From NCBI GenBank assembly GCA_000320545.1, contig ADNK01001917.1, forward strand, positions 1 to 25,312: 25,312 nt of DNA. Reading direction: 5' to 3'. This stretch comes from Bigelowiella natans CCMP2755 (Eukaryota; Cercozoa; Chlorarachniophyceae). The notes below the pieces were generated by a model. It ran no database searches. It had not been told where the DNA came from and was given only the letters and a program-made list of their open reading frames with translations. Of the stretch, positions 10,333 through 19,745 are shown piece by piece (within the stretch, counting starts at the first letter, position 1; each line of letters begins with the position of its first letter). The position numbers and the translations under genes are program-made.

Positions 10333-12138
10333 GAGAGGCAAGCCGTCGGGAACGTTATCTTCAGCTCCAAACTTGTAGAAGGCGACCTCAGTATGTCATC
10401 CTTCCTCGAGGAGAAGGCTGCGAAGATACTCCGTAAATTTGATCCGCAAAGGTAGCAGTTTCTTTCGTGAGAGGGAAAATCGATACCCTTCAATTCACTC
10501 GATGGGCAGAGAACAGGATACATTTGAATCCTAATTATAGATTTTGAATGATTACTTATATATCTACATACGAAGAAAACACTCGCAAGATGTATTAAAA
10601 ATTTGCTAATCTTGAATATATGATGTATGGTATATTAGTTAAATAATGCGCTGTGATTAGAACATACGTTCAACCGTAAAATACTTTAATTAACTATATA
10701 TCGTTGTAATCGAACTAGAGTAAATAAAAGTCTCGAAACCTTTCCCATACGTACTTGATAAAAAAATATACAGGTTGAGGCAAAGATCTGACCATGGAGC
10801 TGACTTATTCCTGAACCCCCCTCTCCATTTATCTACGGGAGTACTAAGGGCCCTCCTTACCAACCACGGCCCACTTTCCCCTCCACCAGCTCCCACCCTA
10901 CGCAACTCCAAGAAAGAAGCCACTGCGGCGCCAGCATCAGCAGCACCATCGTTAGGAAAGCTATCGGTTGATGAGAATGCTTTAATACAAAAATTGGAGA
11001 CGACGACGGCAACTGCGAAATCGTCGTCAGCGTTGCAACAGCCTCAAGCAGTCCCCTTTGCTGTGCCAGTTGTTCCTTCTCTGGTGAATGTGCGTCGCCC
11101 TGCTGCAGCTGTTACTGCTGCTGCTTTTACGACTACCCCCACTGCCCAAAACCTCAAACCAAATGCAGCAAGAGAGTCGGATGATAAAGAGGCTAAGGGC
11201 AAGCTCGGAAAAGAGCAGAAGCGGGAAACCAAGGTTAGAGAGTGTACTAATAGTGTCGCTTAGGCTACTGCCGTCAACCACCACTTTTACCACTACTTAC
11301 ATAGCTGGTACATCAATAATTCCTGAGACACACGATGACCGAAATACATGCTGCCTGCATGTCGCAGGAGTAGATTGAAGTATATAGTATCCTAGAAAAG
11401 TAGCGTTTGGATCGTTATGGCAGTGTATGCTTGATAATTAGCTCCGCAAAGATTTAACGATTGCAAGATATCATCGTTTTATTTTCGTAGAAGCTCCCGA
11501 AGATTTGTATTCAGAGTTCCTCTCGAACAAACATCATCGTTTTTATCCCGTTCAAACATTTATATTCTCCATATACATTATCAGCACGACCTCGACAATG
11601 ACAGGCCAACTTCTTCGAATGATGCTCAAAGCACGGAGTTTCGCCCCCCTGCCCCTCATCCTACAACGTTGCCCTCCCCAGCAGAGGCTCTGGCCAGGCG
11701 CACTTGTCCTAAACCTGCGAAATCCCAGGTGGGATCCCGCAAACGACACGCCGTAGAGTTGTTTCCTACTCCGTCCTCGATAGCAACCAGCGGTACAACT
11801 TCAGCGAATCCGAAGGAAGAGCTTTTGGCCGCGACAGCTTCTTCTTCCTCCTCCTCGTCCTCTGCACCATCGTCGCTACGGTCGTCGCTTTCGTCAAAGC
11901 GAACTGCCTTTCGATGCCAGCACTGTCTCACCTTCTTCGACTCGGCCAAAACCCTTCTCACACACGTAAACATGAAACGTAGATAGTAAAAGTAGCCAGC
12001 TTCTCTGATGCAGAAGAGGAAAAAAATTGTTAGGAATGGGGAACGAGACTGAGAGGGAAAGGGAAGGAAAGAAACCTAAACTATCATAATTGGCTTTCGG
12101 GATTTCCTGAATCTGTTTGATCTATGTAGAACGGGCGT

Positions 12139-12183
<45 letters not shown>

Positions 12184-12815
12184 AGTATGAGTCTCGTCTT
12201 CTCATAACCTCGTTTTTTTGTATTGATTTTAGACGTGCACATTCGCAAAGACAACATCATCATCTGGTGCTTGTAAAGACGTGGCCGATTCGCCATCGTC
12301 GTCTTCGAATTCGTCTACCATTGGTCAAGACTCGGTGACGCCGTCGTTTTCGTCGATGCCATCGACATCTCTAGCTTCTGCCACAAGCTCCTCCACCACC
12401 CCCACTCACGCAGCTTCCACCGCCAAGGACACACTATCGCGTCACCCGCCGCAGCACCAACAGCAACACTTCTCCTCCTCCATTGTGGCATCATCGTATC
12501 CGTCTCCGGTCCGAGAGCAATTCGCATTGCCCCGGAAAAAACTGGAAGCCGCAGGAATCATCGCCCAGATCAGAGCAAGAGCCATGACCAAAGGTGAGTG
12601 AGTGAGCGAGCGCTCTAACAATGATGAGGAGGATGAGAATGGTGATAATGACGATGGTTGAGGAGGGGGGTTGTGAAATTGAAACATAAGTGAGTGAGGG
12701 CTGCTGGCTCGGCTCATTTTTTTTCTAAGAGAACATGCAGCAGGCCATCATTCTTTGCACATTCCCATTGTTGGAGGACGTGTGGGTTGATTTCTCTCTT
12801 GAACGTGATGTGTAA
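10333..12815 (+). CDS. Ser/Thr/Ala-rich protein with possible C2H2 zinc finger, 5' end missing
   Basis: Five plus-strand exons can be chained: 10333-10451, 10774-11233, 11585-11965, 12233-12593 and 12730-12815 (stop TAA). Each has an AG acceptor, a GT donor and matching phase; for example CCG CAA AG joins G TTG AGG across intron 1. Exon 1 gives a charged segment (SFLEEKAAKILRKFDPQR). Exon 2 is proline- and alanine-rich. Exon 3 ends in a Cys-His motif, FRCQHCLTFFDSAKTLLTH. Exon 4 is serine-rich, ending REQFALPRKKLEAAG. Exon 5 encodes ENMQQAIILCTFPLLEDV and a short acidic tail. The motif suggests a C2H2 finger (C-x2-C-x12-H) whose second histidine must come from splicing. If real, it would bind nucleic acid or protein. 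I do not recognise the family. Exon 1 begins in phase 0, so at least one upstream exon is needed. Exons 3-4 are low-complexity, so their frame is less certain. Confidence 0.5.
12138..12181. repeat. (GA)n microsatellite in an intron of the zinc-finger gene
   Basis: About 21 GA units lie between the donor at 11966 and the acceptor at 12232 of the plus-strand gene. The purine run is on the transcribed-sense strand, so it is not the polypyrimidine tract, which follows at about 12210-12230. Confidence 0.9.
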
Positions 12816-13138
12816 AGGTGGAGCGAGCTTCAAGAAAGGATGCGGTATGGTTCTCGATTTTAATTCGAGTCCCGTTCTTTCACGTTACAAAAGGGAAAAC
12901 GGCAACGAGTAGGAAGCTGCAAGTGCCCCAGATAGATAGATAGATCGATAGATAGACTGGTTGAATTGCAATTGAGCAATTAAGGGAACGGAAGGAGCGT
13001 TAATTTTGGATTTATGATTATTCATAATCGGAATAAAAAGACGAGAAAATATAAAGAATGGAAGATGAGAAATCAAACACTCCGACAGAATTTAGATTAG
13101 TTAGCATAGCATTGAATGAACACACATACACACACATA

Positions 13139-13142
<4 letters not shown>

Positions 13143-13178
<36 letters not shown>
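13143..13178. repeat. (TA)n microsatellite
   Basis: About 18 perfect AT units in intergenic DNA downstream of the zinc-finger gene. Confidence 0.95.
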
Positions 13179-13181
<3 letters not shown>

Positions 13182-13558
13182 TATGTGCTTGTGGTTGTAT
13201 GTCCCGTACATTAGTATCAAAGAGCCAAAATAGTTACACATGTCCGTAGTAGCCTTACTAGCTTGTATGTGCATGTAAAGCATACGTGTGCAGAGTATTG
13301 CGTCATGCAATGTCTCATGTACGATGCATTTAGCTGATGAATCCATGCATTGTGCTATATATCATCTATGATGAGTCCACGACACGGCATCACAATTTGA
13401 GCACCCTAGCACCGCGTGCGTGCACATCGAACAACGAGCATTTGTTGAGCATGGTACGTAGCATGGTGTAGTGTAGCAGTCTAGCTAGCTAGACAGTCAT
13501 AGCTCCGTCAAACCTGCTAGCCTGTAACGAATCGCCAGAACATGCATTTGGAAGCTTC

Positions 13559-13618
13559 ATAATAGACATAGTAATACATATATATATGATATATATATTG
13601 TATTACGTGTCTATAATG
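13559..13618. repeat. Imperfect palindromic element, copy 1
   Basis: The left arm ATAATAGACATAGTAATACA is nearly the reverse complement of the right arm TGTATTACGTGTCTATAAT; the centre is a TA-rich loop. A second copy lies about 216 bases downstream with the same arms and a diverged centre. The size and symmetry resemble a very short MITE or a mobile hairpin, but no target-site duplication is clear. Confidence 0.7.
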
Positions 13619-13774
13619 AGTATCCGCTGATTTCACGCATGTTCTGCATTGTCTTAAGTTGTGTTTCAAAGATCAATCCATTCATTCTCGTGCATCGGCT
13701 ACACACATGCATGAACGGGGCATGTGAGGTGAAGAAGGACCATTACTCGGGACCCAAAAATGAGGCCTATGCTT

Positions 13775-13834
13775 ATAATAGACATAGTAACACACATGTG
13801 TATGATGTACATATTGCATTACGTGTCTATAATC
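13775..13834. repeat. Imperfect palindromic element, copy 2
   Basis: The arms ATAATAGACATAGTAACACA and TGCATTACGTGTCTATAAT match copy 1 with a few substitutions, in the same orientation and at the same arm spacing. The central part, ATGTGTATGATGTACAT, differs from the TA run of copy 1. Confidence 0.7.
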
Positions 13835-14630
13835 TTTTGCGCGCGACCAAGCGCGTCATGTGATGTGATGGACATTGGATTTGCTCGCATTTCTTGAAAT
13901 TTTTCCGTGCATATCACATTTGGTTGAACACACGCGCAAAAGTGTTCAAAATGTGGCAAAGAACAAACGCGCAGCGTGCATCCTCTACACAACGGGTGTG
14001 AATTTTCACAATTCACACTTTGCGCGCTCACTGAGGCCTTGAAAATGGACATTTGGGTCAACATTTCGGTCATCATTTGAGGTTTGGCCATCGGACAAGT
14101 TCTGATGACTTTTCTTTGACCAACGCACTGCAACTGCTAGACTGCCTGCTGCTTCAAAGCGCGTCGCAAAGCGCTGCACTGTTCGATCACAACCCCGTCG
14201 TTGCCGGGTTTGACGGAGCTGTGGTAGTGTGCACACATGACGGAGAGAATTTTGACATCTGACAAAAATGCGTGCATGATGAGAATGCAAGCGTCACATC
14301 GCATGTCTCATGGCGCTACGGAATCGAAAGCATGTTGTGCATGTCAGAGCATGCACGTGACACTAGCGCTAGGACATGCAGCACAGGCAGCATCACTTGT
14401 TTGCGCTAGCATGGGAATGCTGGCGCAAAATGTCATTTGCTTTCCATGCCAAAGCGGATTTCATTCAGTCATTTTTTTTTTCTGAGTGAACTGTTCTAGC
14501 TAGCTGCATGTGTGTGCGTGTGTTCCTGCACAAACGTGAATGAAACCTCAACAACTGTCCCAAACCACTGCTTTTCTTCTCGCTAGCTACGTGGTTTGCT
14601 TCTGAAACAAACATCTCGAAATCCATCGCT

Positions 14631-15299
14631 TTAGCTTGATCTCCAAGGCGGACACAGTTGAAAGCAATGAATGAAACAATGATGATGATGAACCACATTT
14701 TCCAAAATGTTTCGAGACAGACAGCCTATCCGAAACGGCCTGCTGGTATCTCGAAAGGATGCGAATATATCTTGTCGTAAATGAAAAATGAAGGATATTT
14801 CTTGTCGCAGAGCGGTTTCCGGAGGGTGCGCCTTCCTCAAACGCCATTTCCTCATTTGGATAAACCCTAGAGTATGAGTCCCATCCCCTCCCCTGTATCT
14901 ATCCCTTGAACAAAAGCGCCGGCCCCAACCCGCGTCGTCAAGTCAAATATGATGATTCTTCTATGCCGTGGCCTAAATAATCACGTGAAACCAGGGAAAG
15001 AGAAGGGATGGGGAATAGCGAGAGTTCGAAAGAGTATGGTATGCATGCTGACCCGTGAGGAGTATCGTTTATAGACACGCTTTTAATCAATTCAGCGTTG
15101 TTAGGGGGTGCTTCAATCTACTGAGGATGATAAACCCTCATTCTTGATCCATGATTCTAGAGTCCATCTGCGTGAAGATACGTATCTGATATGTACATAT
15201 CTGTTCGTTTAAACCTTTACAGGGAATATCAGCTGGCTTGCCATAGCCCGAAATCTTCCGAACCATAAAAGGCCCAATTCCTGCTGCGTCTAAAGCCAT
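14631..15299 (-). CDS. Unidentified two-exon gene model, divergent from the UBL gene, low confidence
   Basis: A short first exon is proposed at 15299-15221: an ATG followed by 26 codons (ALDAAGIGPFMVRKISGYGK, then PADIP) ending one base before a good donor, gtaaag. An acceptor, ctctag, ends at 14867, and the following frame joins in phase to QMRKWRLRKAHPPETALRQ, remaining open to 14631. The later part loses protein character (His and Cys runs), so the true second exon probably ends earlier, perhaps near 14700. The start lies 98 bases from the start of the plus-strand ubiquitin-like gene, which would make a shared promoter. I do not recognise the family. Confidence 0.3.
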
Positions 15300-15397
15300 A
15301 CTTCCACTTGGAAACGGGATAGTTGAATCCGACGGAGTGACTTCCGCTAAAATAAACGGGAATACCCAGTTGACTAACTTATCGTAGGTGTGGAGGC
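15300..15397. promoter_or_regulatory. Short upstream region of the UBL gene, possible shared promoter
   Basis: Only about 100 bases separate the UBL start codon from the proposed minus-strand start at 15299. A plus-strand acceptor-like sequence, cttatcgtag, ends at 15387, so the UBL transcript may have a 5'-UTR intron instead. No TATA box or other named element is seen. Confidence 0.25.
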
Positions 15398-15992
15398 ATG
15401 AAGGCCAGCAGCGCGCCGGAGAAGCAGGAGGGACCGAAGGAGCAGAAACAAGGAATGCTGAAGTTCGATGTGAGATGCCTTACGGGAATAAAGTACCGCG
15501 TCGTCATTTCCCAGGACTGTGCAGTCATTGACCTCAAGAAAGCAGTGCTTGCCGATGAGGAGGTAAGGATGGGGTTGGAGTTGGGGTTGGAGTTGGGGTT
15601 GAGTAGCGGTTTGTACGGTTATTCGAAGTTATTTGAATTAAGGAATTAAACTTGAGTCTAAATTGGGATATGATAAAAAATGTGGGAGTATTTGTAATAT
15701 ACGACGTTAGCACATATATGACACATGTGACATGCACTGTGTCTATAATTCACCCCCCGACCCCTTTCCCCCTCCCCCTTCTCTTTCTAACTTTGCATTC
15801 CTCTCCTCCCATGCACATTGTGTTCTTACCCGACTTGCGTAGTTTAAAGACTACATCAAAGGATCCGGCATGTTCTACCTCCATCATCAGGGGAAGCAGC
15901 TCAAAGAAAACCAGCCATTGAAGGATCTCAAGTTGAAGGTCGATGGCGTGAATCTTATCGATTGTATAACACGACTTAGAGGCGGCCCTTGA
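15398..15992 (+). CDS. Divergent ubiquitin-like protein ending LRGG-Pro
   Basis: Two exons, 15398-15562 and 15843-15992, joined in phase 0 across an intron with gtaagg donor and gcgtag acceptor; 104 residues. Residues 1-19 are a polar Lys/Glu/Gln-rich extension. The ubiquitin fold begins at Met20 (MLKFDVRCLTGIKYRVVIS, compare the LTG turn of ubiquitin), has IDLKKAVLADEE as the helix, HQGKQLKENQPLKDLKL as the strand and loop containing the counterpart of ubiquitin Lys48, and ends RLRGG followed by a single proline. The diglycine plus a removable residue is the hallmark of a conjugatable modifier that needs C-terminal processing. Ubiquitin Ile44 appears replaced by His in the YLHHQGK segment. 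Identity to ubiquitin outside the LTG, GKQL and RLRGG segments is low, so it is not a ubiquitin copy. Which known UBL family it belongs to is unclear. Confidence 0.88.
15569..15602 (+). repeat. 12-base-period G-rich repeat next to the UBL donor site
   Basis: GGGGTTGGAGTT-type units repeat about two and a half times starting seven bases after the gt of the donor at 15563. The run contains several GGGG blocks and could fold as a G-quadruplex in the pre-mRNA. Confidence 0.8.
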
Positions 15993-16167
15993 AATAATGA
16001 ATTGCCCGATCCCGATGTCGAAGAAACTGGCGAGGCGCCATAGACACTGTGATAGTTAGTTTTGAAGCTTGCTCTAGCTGGCATTGATTGAATCGCCGAT
16101 GTGATGTCCAGGCATACACAACACTAGAGACCCCGTATATAAAAATGTACATGTATACGCACATATA

Positions 16168-16168
<1 letters not shown>

Positions 16169-16210
<42 letters not shown>
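16169..16210. repeat. (TA)n microsatellite
   Basis: A TA run of about 20 units in the spacer after the UBL stop codon. Confidence 0.95.
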
Positions 16211-16212
<2 letters not shown>

Positions 16213-16662
16213 ACATGCACACATACCTAGATGCAGTGATCTCTAGCTTTATCTGGTCATGCGTAGCCAGTAGACAGTTAGACATACATATATACAGCAC
16301 TATAATGTGCGTGATTGCATGATGACCGGTACATGCGTGCACGCGTACGCCGTCGTCGCATCGTCGTACGACAGCTGAAACGTATTGTACTTGCATAGCC
16401 ATGCTCTTTGCCATTATTTATTCGATACATGTATGCGCACGTCTGAGTACGCGCTAGCACGCATCCCTGTCGTCGTGTCGCACAATACGTACGTATATAT
16501 ACATCAGGATCCGTGAGCGCGCAAGCGACGCATTGTGCACATACGCCATCCATGCCTAGATAGACGAGGCCACGCCTATGCCTATTCTAGATGTAACATA
16601 GATACACGTGGTACAAAGCTGCATGCAAGAATGTTGCATGCTAGTTAACACAGCCACTACTA

Positions 16663-16718
16663 GAATATTGTGATCGACGTATATGCAATGCATATACGTC
16701 ATATTGAATGCAATATTC
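16663..16718. repeat. Nested perfect inverted repeat
   Basis: The inner arms GACGTATATGCA (16676-16687) and TGCATATACGTC (16689-16700) are exact reverse complements around one A. The outer arms GAATATTG (16663-16670) and CAATATTC (16711-16718) are also exact complements. The spacers of 5 and 10 bases would form an asymmetric internal loop. Confidence 0.9.
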
Positions 16719-17200
16719 AAATAACACCAATCACTACAGATAACTAGATAACTAGATGACGTTCAACCGTGCTAGCATGTATACATGCATACAATATGTA
16801 CGCACATGAATGCGTATGACGGCTTTTAAAAGCGTATAGCACGTGCGCATCGTTATTGTAAGCGTATCAGAACTACCAACACAACATTACACTAGCTAGT
16901 GGATGTAAACTAGGTGGAGCTCGAATAAGTGTTGTTGTTTTTGAGGTGTGTCAAAAATGTCCTTATATGTTTCATATCCTTATCCATTTCATACGTGAAT
17001 ACAGTAAGAGGATCAATATCTTGACAGGGAAGCATCCCGTCGATAATATTTATGTATTGAACCATTGTTATTTTATAAGAATTACTAAAATTACTATTTT
17101 CTACTTTATTATTACTCCATGTGATGGTGCTATCAATGGCAATACTATGACAACATTGATATGAATTTACTTTTATGAATTACTACATTCTCACAAGCAT

Positions 17201-17377
17201 ATGTTGGCTCTAACAACAGGCTTAATTAAAAGTCAAATTCTTTCTACATCTGAAGCCTCCAGAATGTTTCTCTCTTTGCCTGATAATGGGGTTGATCTAT
17301 ATGGAGCGAGTGATGAGCTCATGATAGCACATCATATTCTCCATGTAAGCAAGAAGGGGGGATTTCATATTTCGTAG
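17201..17377 (+). CDS. Possible short exon, 58-codon frame, low confidence
   Basis: From an ATG at 17201 the frame reads LALTTGLIKSQILSTSEASR, then a segment with LPDNGVDLYGASDELMIAHH, before a good donor (gtaagc at 17345) or, without splicing, a TAG ending at 17377. The composition looks coding in an AT-rich setting, but no downstream exon is apparent and the stretch runs into the convergent SNARE gene. It may be chance. Confidence 0.2.
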   Translation: MLALTTGLIKSQILSTSEASRMFLSLPDNGVDLYGASDELMIAHHILHVSKKGGFHIS

Positions 17378-17392
17378 TTTCGTAGGCTCCAC

Positions 17393-17776
17393 TCACTTAC
17401 TATCGGATAGTTCCCAAGCGAACAGACCAACACCGAGTACGACTAGGACAAAAAAGAGGAAGGTATAGCAGAGAGCATTTCGTTTTCTCCTTGTATAGTC
17501 GCTAGCCATTACAACCTCCTTCAGAGCTTCTTCTGTTTTTTCTTTTGTATCTAGGATATTGGATTCAATATCATCGATTTCGACACCCTGCTCCTTGACC
17601 AAAGTTGCAAAATCGTGGAAGATTTCCTGAACGTCAGTAATCTCTTTCGTAATATCATTGATTTGCTCTCGCCGCCTAAGAATGGATTCCCCGCGGTTTC
17701 CCTGGGCATAGGTCTGCTGGCCTCCCAGAAGAGAATGGGACTCCTCGTCCTCATCGTAGGGACGGGAAGAAGACAT
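17393..17776 (-). CDS. Qa-SNARE (syntaxin-like), short form without Habc domain
   Basis: 127 residues from the ATG at 17776, which has an in-frame TAG two codons upstream. After a 30-residue polar N-terminus comes a complete Qa-type SNARE helix (RREQINDITKEITDVQEIF, then ATLVKEQGVEIDDIESNI), with the zero-layer glutamine at Gln63. A basic juxtamembrane patch TRRKRN precedes one transmembrane segment at about residues 101-120 and a short tail, WELSDSK. It would form the t-SNARE part of a membrane-fusion bundle on an endomembrane. Syntaxins usually have about 150 more residues, including the three-helix Habc domain; none is seen in the next 450 bases upstream. The last codons overlap a strong donor (gtaagt at about 17398), so an alternative spliced C-terminus is possible. 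An acceptor-like ttag just before the ATG means a non-coding or coding upstream exon cannot be excluded. Confidence 0.85.
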   Translation of the reverse strand: MSSSRPYDEDEESHSLLGGQQTYAQGNRGESILRRREQINDITKEITDVQEIFHDFATLVKEQGVEIDDIESNILDTKEKTEEALKEVVMASDYTRRKRNALCYTFLFFVLVVLGVGLFAWELSDSK

Positions 17777-18994
17777 GGCGACCTAACTAAATGTGACTGC
17801 CAGACATTCAAATTCTCAGATCAATCTTGCTGAAAAAAAGAGAAAGGTTGAATAAATTCGCCTTTAGTATGGTGATATTTCTCGATTTGACTGTGTCGTT
17901 TCTATTTAATTTAAGGTATTCTCAACTTCAATGTAGAATTACAGTTCTAAATTATGAAACTCCGTAAAATGGGAAAGATGAAGCCCATTATTGGACTTTT
18001 TACATAATGAATCATGTCGTAAATATGAATAATACGGGATAGATGTTACGTTTCACTATTTTTTTCAGTCTCATCAGTGTGTGAAGCCTTTTCAGATATG
18101 TATTATGAATTTTATTTATCGTAAAAATATTAAAAACAACATTATAAAAATATACGACTCTAAATTTTGAACCAAAAATAAAAAAACGAGTGGATATATC
18201 GTTTTCCATCTGGGGAAATTGTGTGGACTCAGGCCTGACCTGATTAGGTGTGGCAAAGATAAGAATTAAGGGTTAATAAAACCTTTGCAAGACCATTGCT
18301 ACATTAACATGATTCATCAAAAATAATTAAAAATATCATATTTACATGGTATATTTGTTAATCTAGAGTCCATTTTTCCTTCAAACTGGGACTTAAAGAC
18401 CTGCTTTTGAATACCAGGACTATTTTAAATTAAAATATCGGTATCACGGCAATCCTGCCATTTCTGGCGTAGCTCTTCCCAAATGTGGCAAAAAAGACCT
18501 GGATTCTTAGGCTACTTTTTCAAATCATGTCGAACAATGTGGGAGAGGAGGCGAAGTTCGAAGAGCGAAGTATAGAACACGGGATTTTGTTTATAGAACT
18601 CCTTAAATTTCTGTTCTTTACGGAGATCATTGTCGTTTGATGAAATAGTCCTACTTTCAATTCTCCGTTGCCGTTCGTAGATGGACTTAAGTCTGACTCA
18701 GCTCAAGAAGAAGAAAAAGCAAACCCTCCCTCCACCGCGCTAGCGAAGCCAGCTACGAGACAGGTGTCCTCCCTTCATCTTCCTTGCTTCTTTTTCTTCT
18801 CCTTCCTTCTCTATCTCTTTTCTTAATCGCATTTCCCTTTGGTTTCTGCTTGCTCTATCTCCCGCTCTCTCTAACTCTCTCTCTCTCTCTCTCCCTCCCT
18901 CCCTCTCCCTCTCCCGCCCTTTACGCTACCTTCTCTGCATCTTCTACCTTTAAACCACACCTTATTTACTATTGATAATGTAATCTACAGTACA
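17777..18994. other. Divergent region upstream of SNARE and eIF3j genes
   Basis: About 1.2 kb lies between two divergently transcribed genes. 17830-18420 is AT-rich with no coding frame. 18770-18960, just upstream of the eIF3j start, is a pyrimidine-rich stretch with a CT microsatellite near 18865-18915 and probably belongs to the eIF3j promoter or 5' UTR. Confidence 0.5.
18865..18915. repeat. CT-rich microsatellite upstream of eIF3j
   Basis: CT units and CCCT blocks occupy about 50 bases, 80-130 bases before the start codon. Confidence 0.85.
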
Positions 18995-19661
18995 ATGGAC
19001 GACGATTGGGAAACGGCAGCCGATGCTGCACAGGAGGACGAACTCGAAGATTGGGAGAAAGATGCTGACGAGGAAGACGAACTCGATAAAGCCAAATACG
19101 AGGGGGAGGATGAAGAGGACGATTGGGACGCAGATCCATCCGAGAAGAAAAAGACCTCGTCCAGACCAAAGCAGCCGGCCAAGCCCAAGAAGCTAACAGC
19201 TAAGCAAGTGGAGCGTCAGCAGAAGAAGCTAGAGATGAAGGGGAGGCGTATGACTGCAGAGGAAAAGGAAGCTGAAAAGGCCAAGAAAGAGGCAGCAATA
19301 CTAAAGATGAACGAAGCTCAAATAGACGATATGTTCGGGGATAACGACTTCGGTAATTGTTTAGGAAGAGGAATATGTAGTGGTGGTTTAATCTAGTTGC
19401 GGATGGTAGCTGAAAACACATATTGGGTTCCTGCAGAGTTTGTACACAGTTCTCGACTGTTCGCAGCTATCAACACTATATTCATTTTTCTTTCTGTTTT
19501 ATTTATTTGTTAATCGTCTATTGAAAATATGCTCCAATGGTTTGGCGAAACACACACACACACACACACACACACACGTACACACACATACACATACACA
19601 CATAACCTTCAGATAATAACTAGATATTTACTTTACTTATGTGTGCGTGTATCTCTCCCTT

Positions 19662-19745
<84 letters not shown>

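Larger units (their letters stand above)
12816..14600. other. Intergenic region with palindromes, no gene recognised
   Basis: It holds a TA tract at 13143-13178, short GATA repeats near 12935, GCTAGC-type palindromes near 13475-13520, two copies of a 58-base imperfect palindrome (listed separately) and a GCGC-rich stretch at 13850-14480 with few stops but no family-like protein on either strand. Confidence 0.5.
15993..17392. other. Intergenic region between UBL and SNARE genes, palindrome-rich
   Basis: It holds a TA tract near 16169-16210, a strong nested inverted repeat at 16663-16718 and many short self-complementary words (GCTAGC, GCATGC, ACGT, GTAC) from 16280 to 16900. From 16920 the DNA becomes AT-rich. 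One short plus-strand frame is listed separately. Confidence 0.55.

Noticed and set aside
6720-14030. Possible repeat family linking 6720-7640 with 13880-14500
   Set aside because: Only short shared words (for example TTCAAAATGTG) were found; no alignment longer than chance could be built by eye.
14237-14485. Plus-strand 82-codon Cys/Met/His-rich frame
   Set aside because: No spaced metal-binding pattern, ends in a poly-Phe run from a T tract, no splice context.
18985-19188. Serine-rich antisense ORF
   Set aside because: It is the complement of the acidic eIF3j N-terminus (GAC/GAG codons read backwards).
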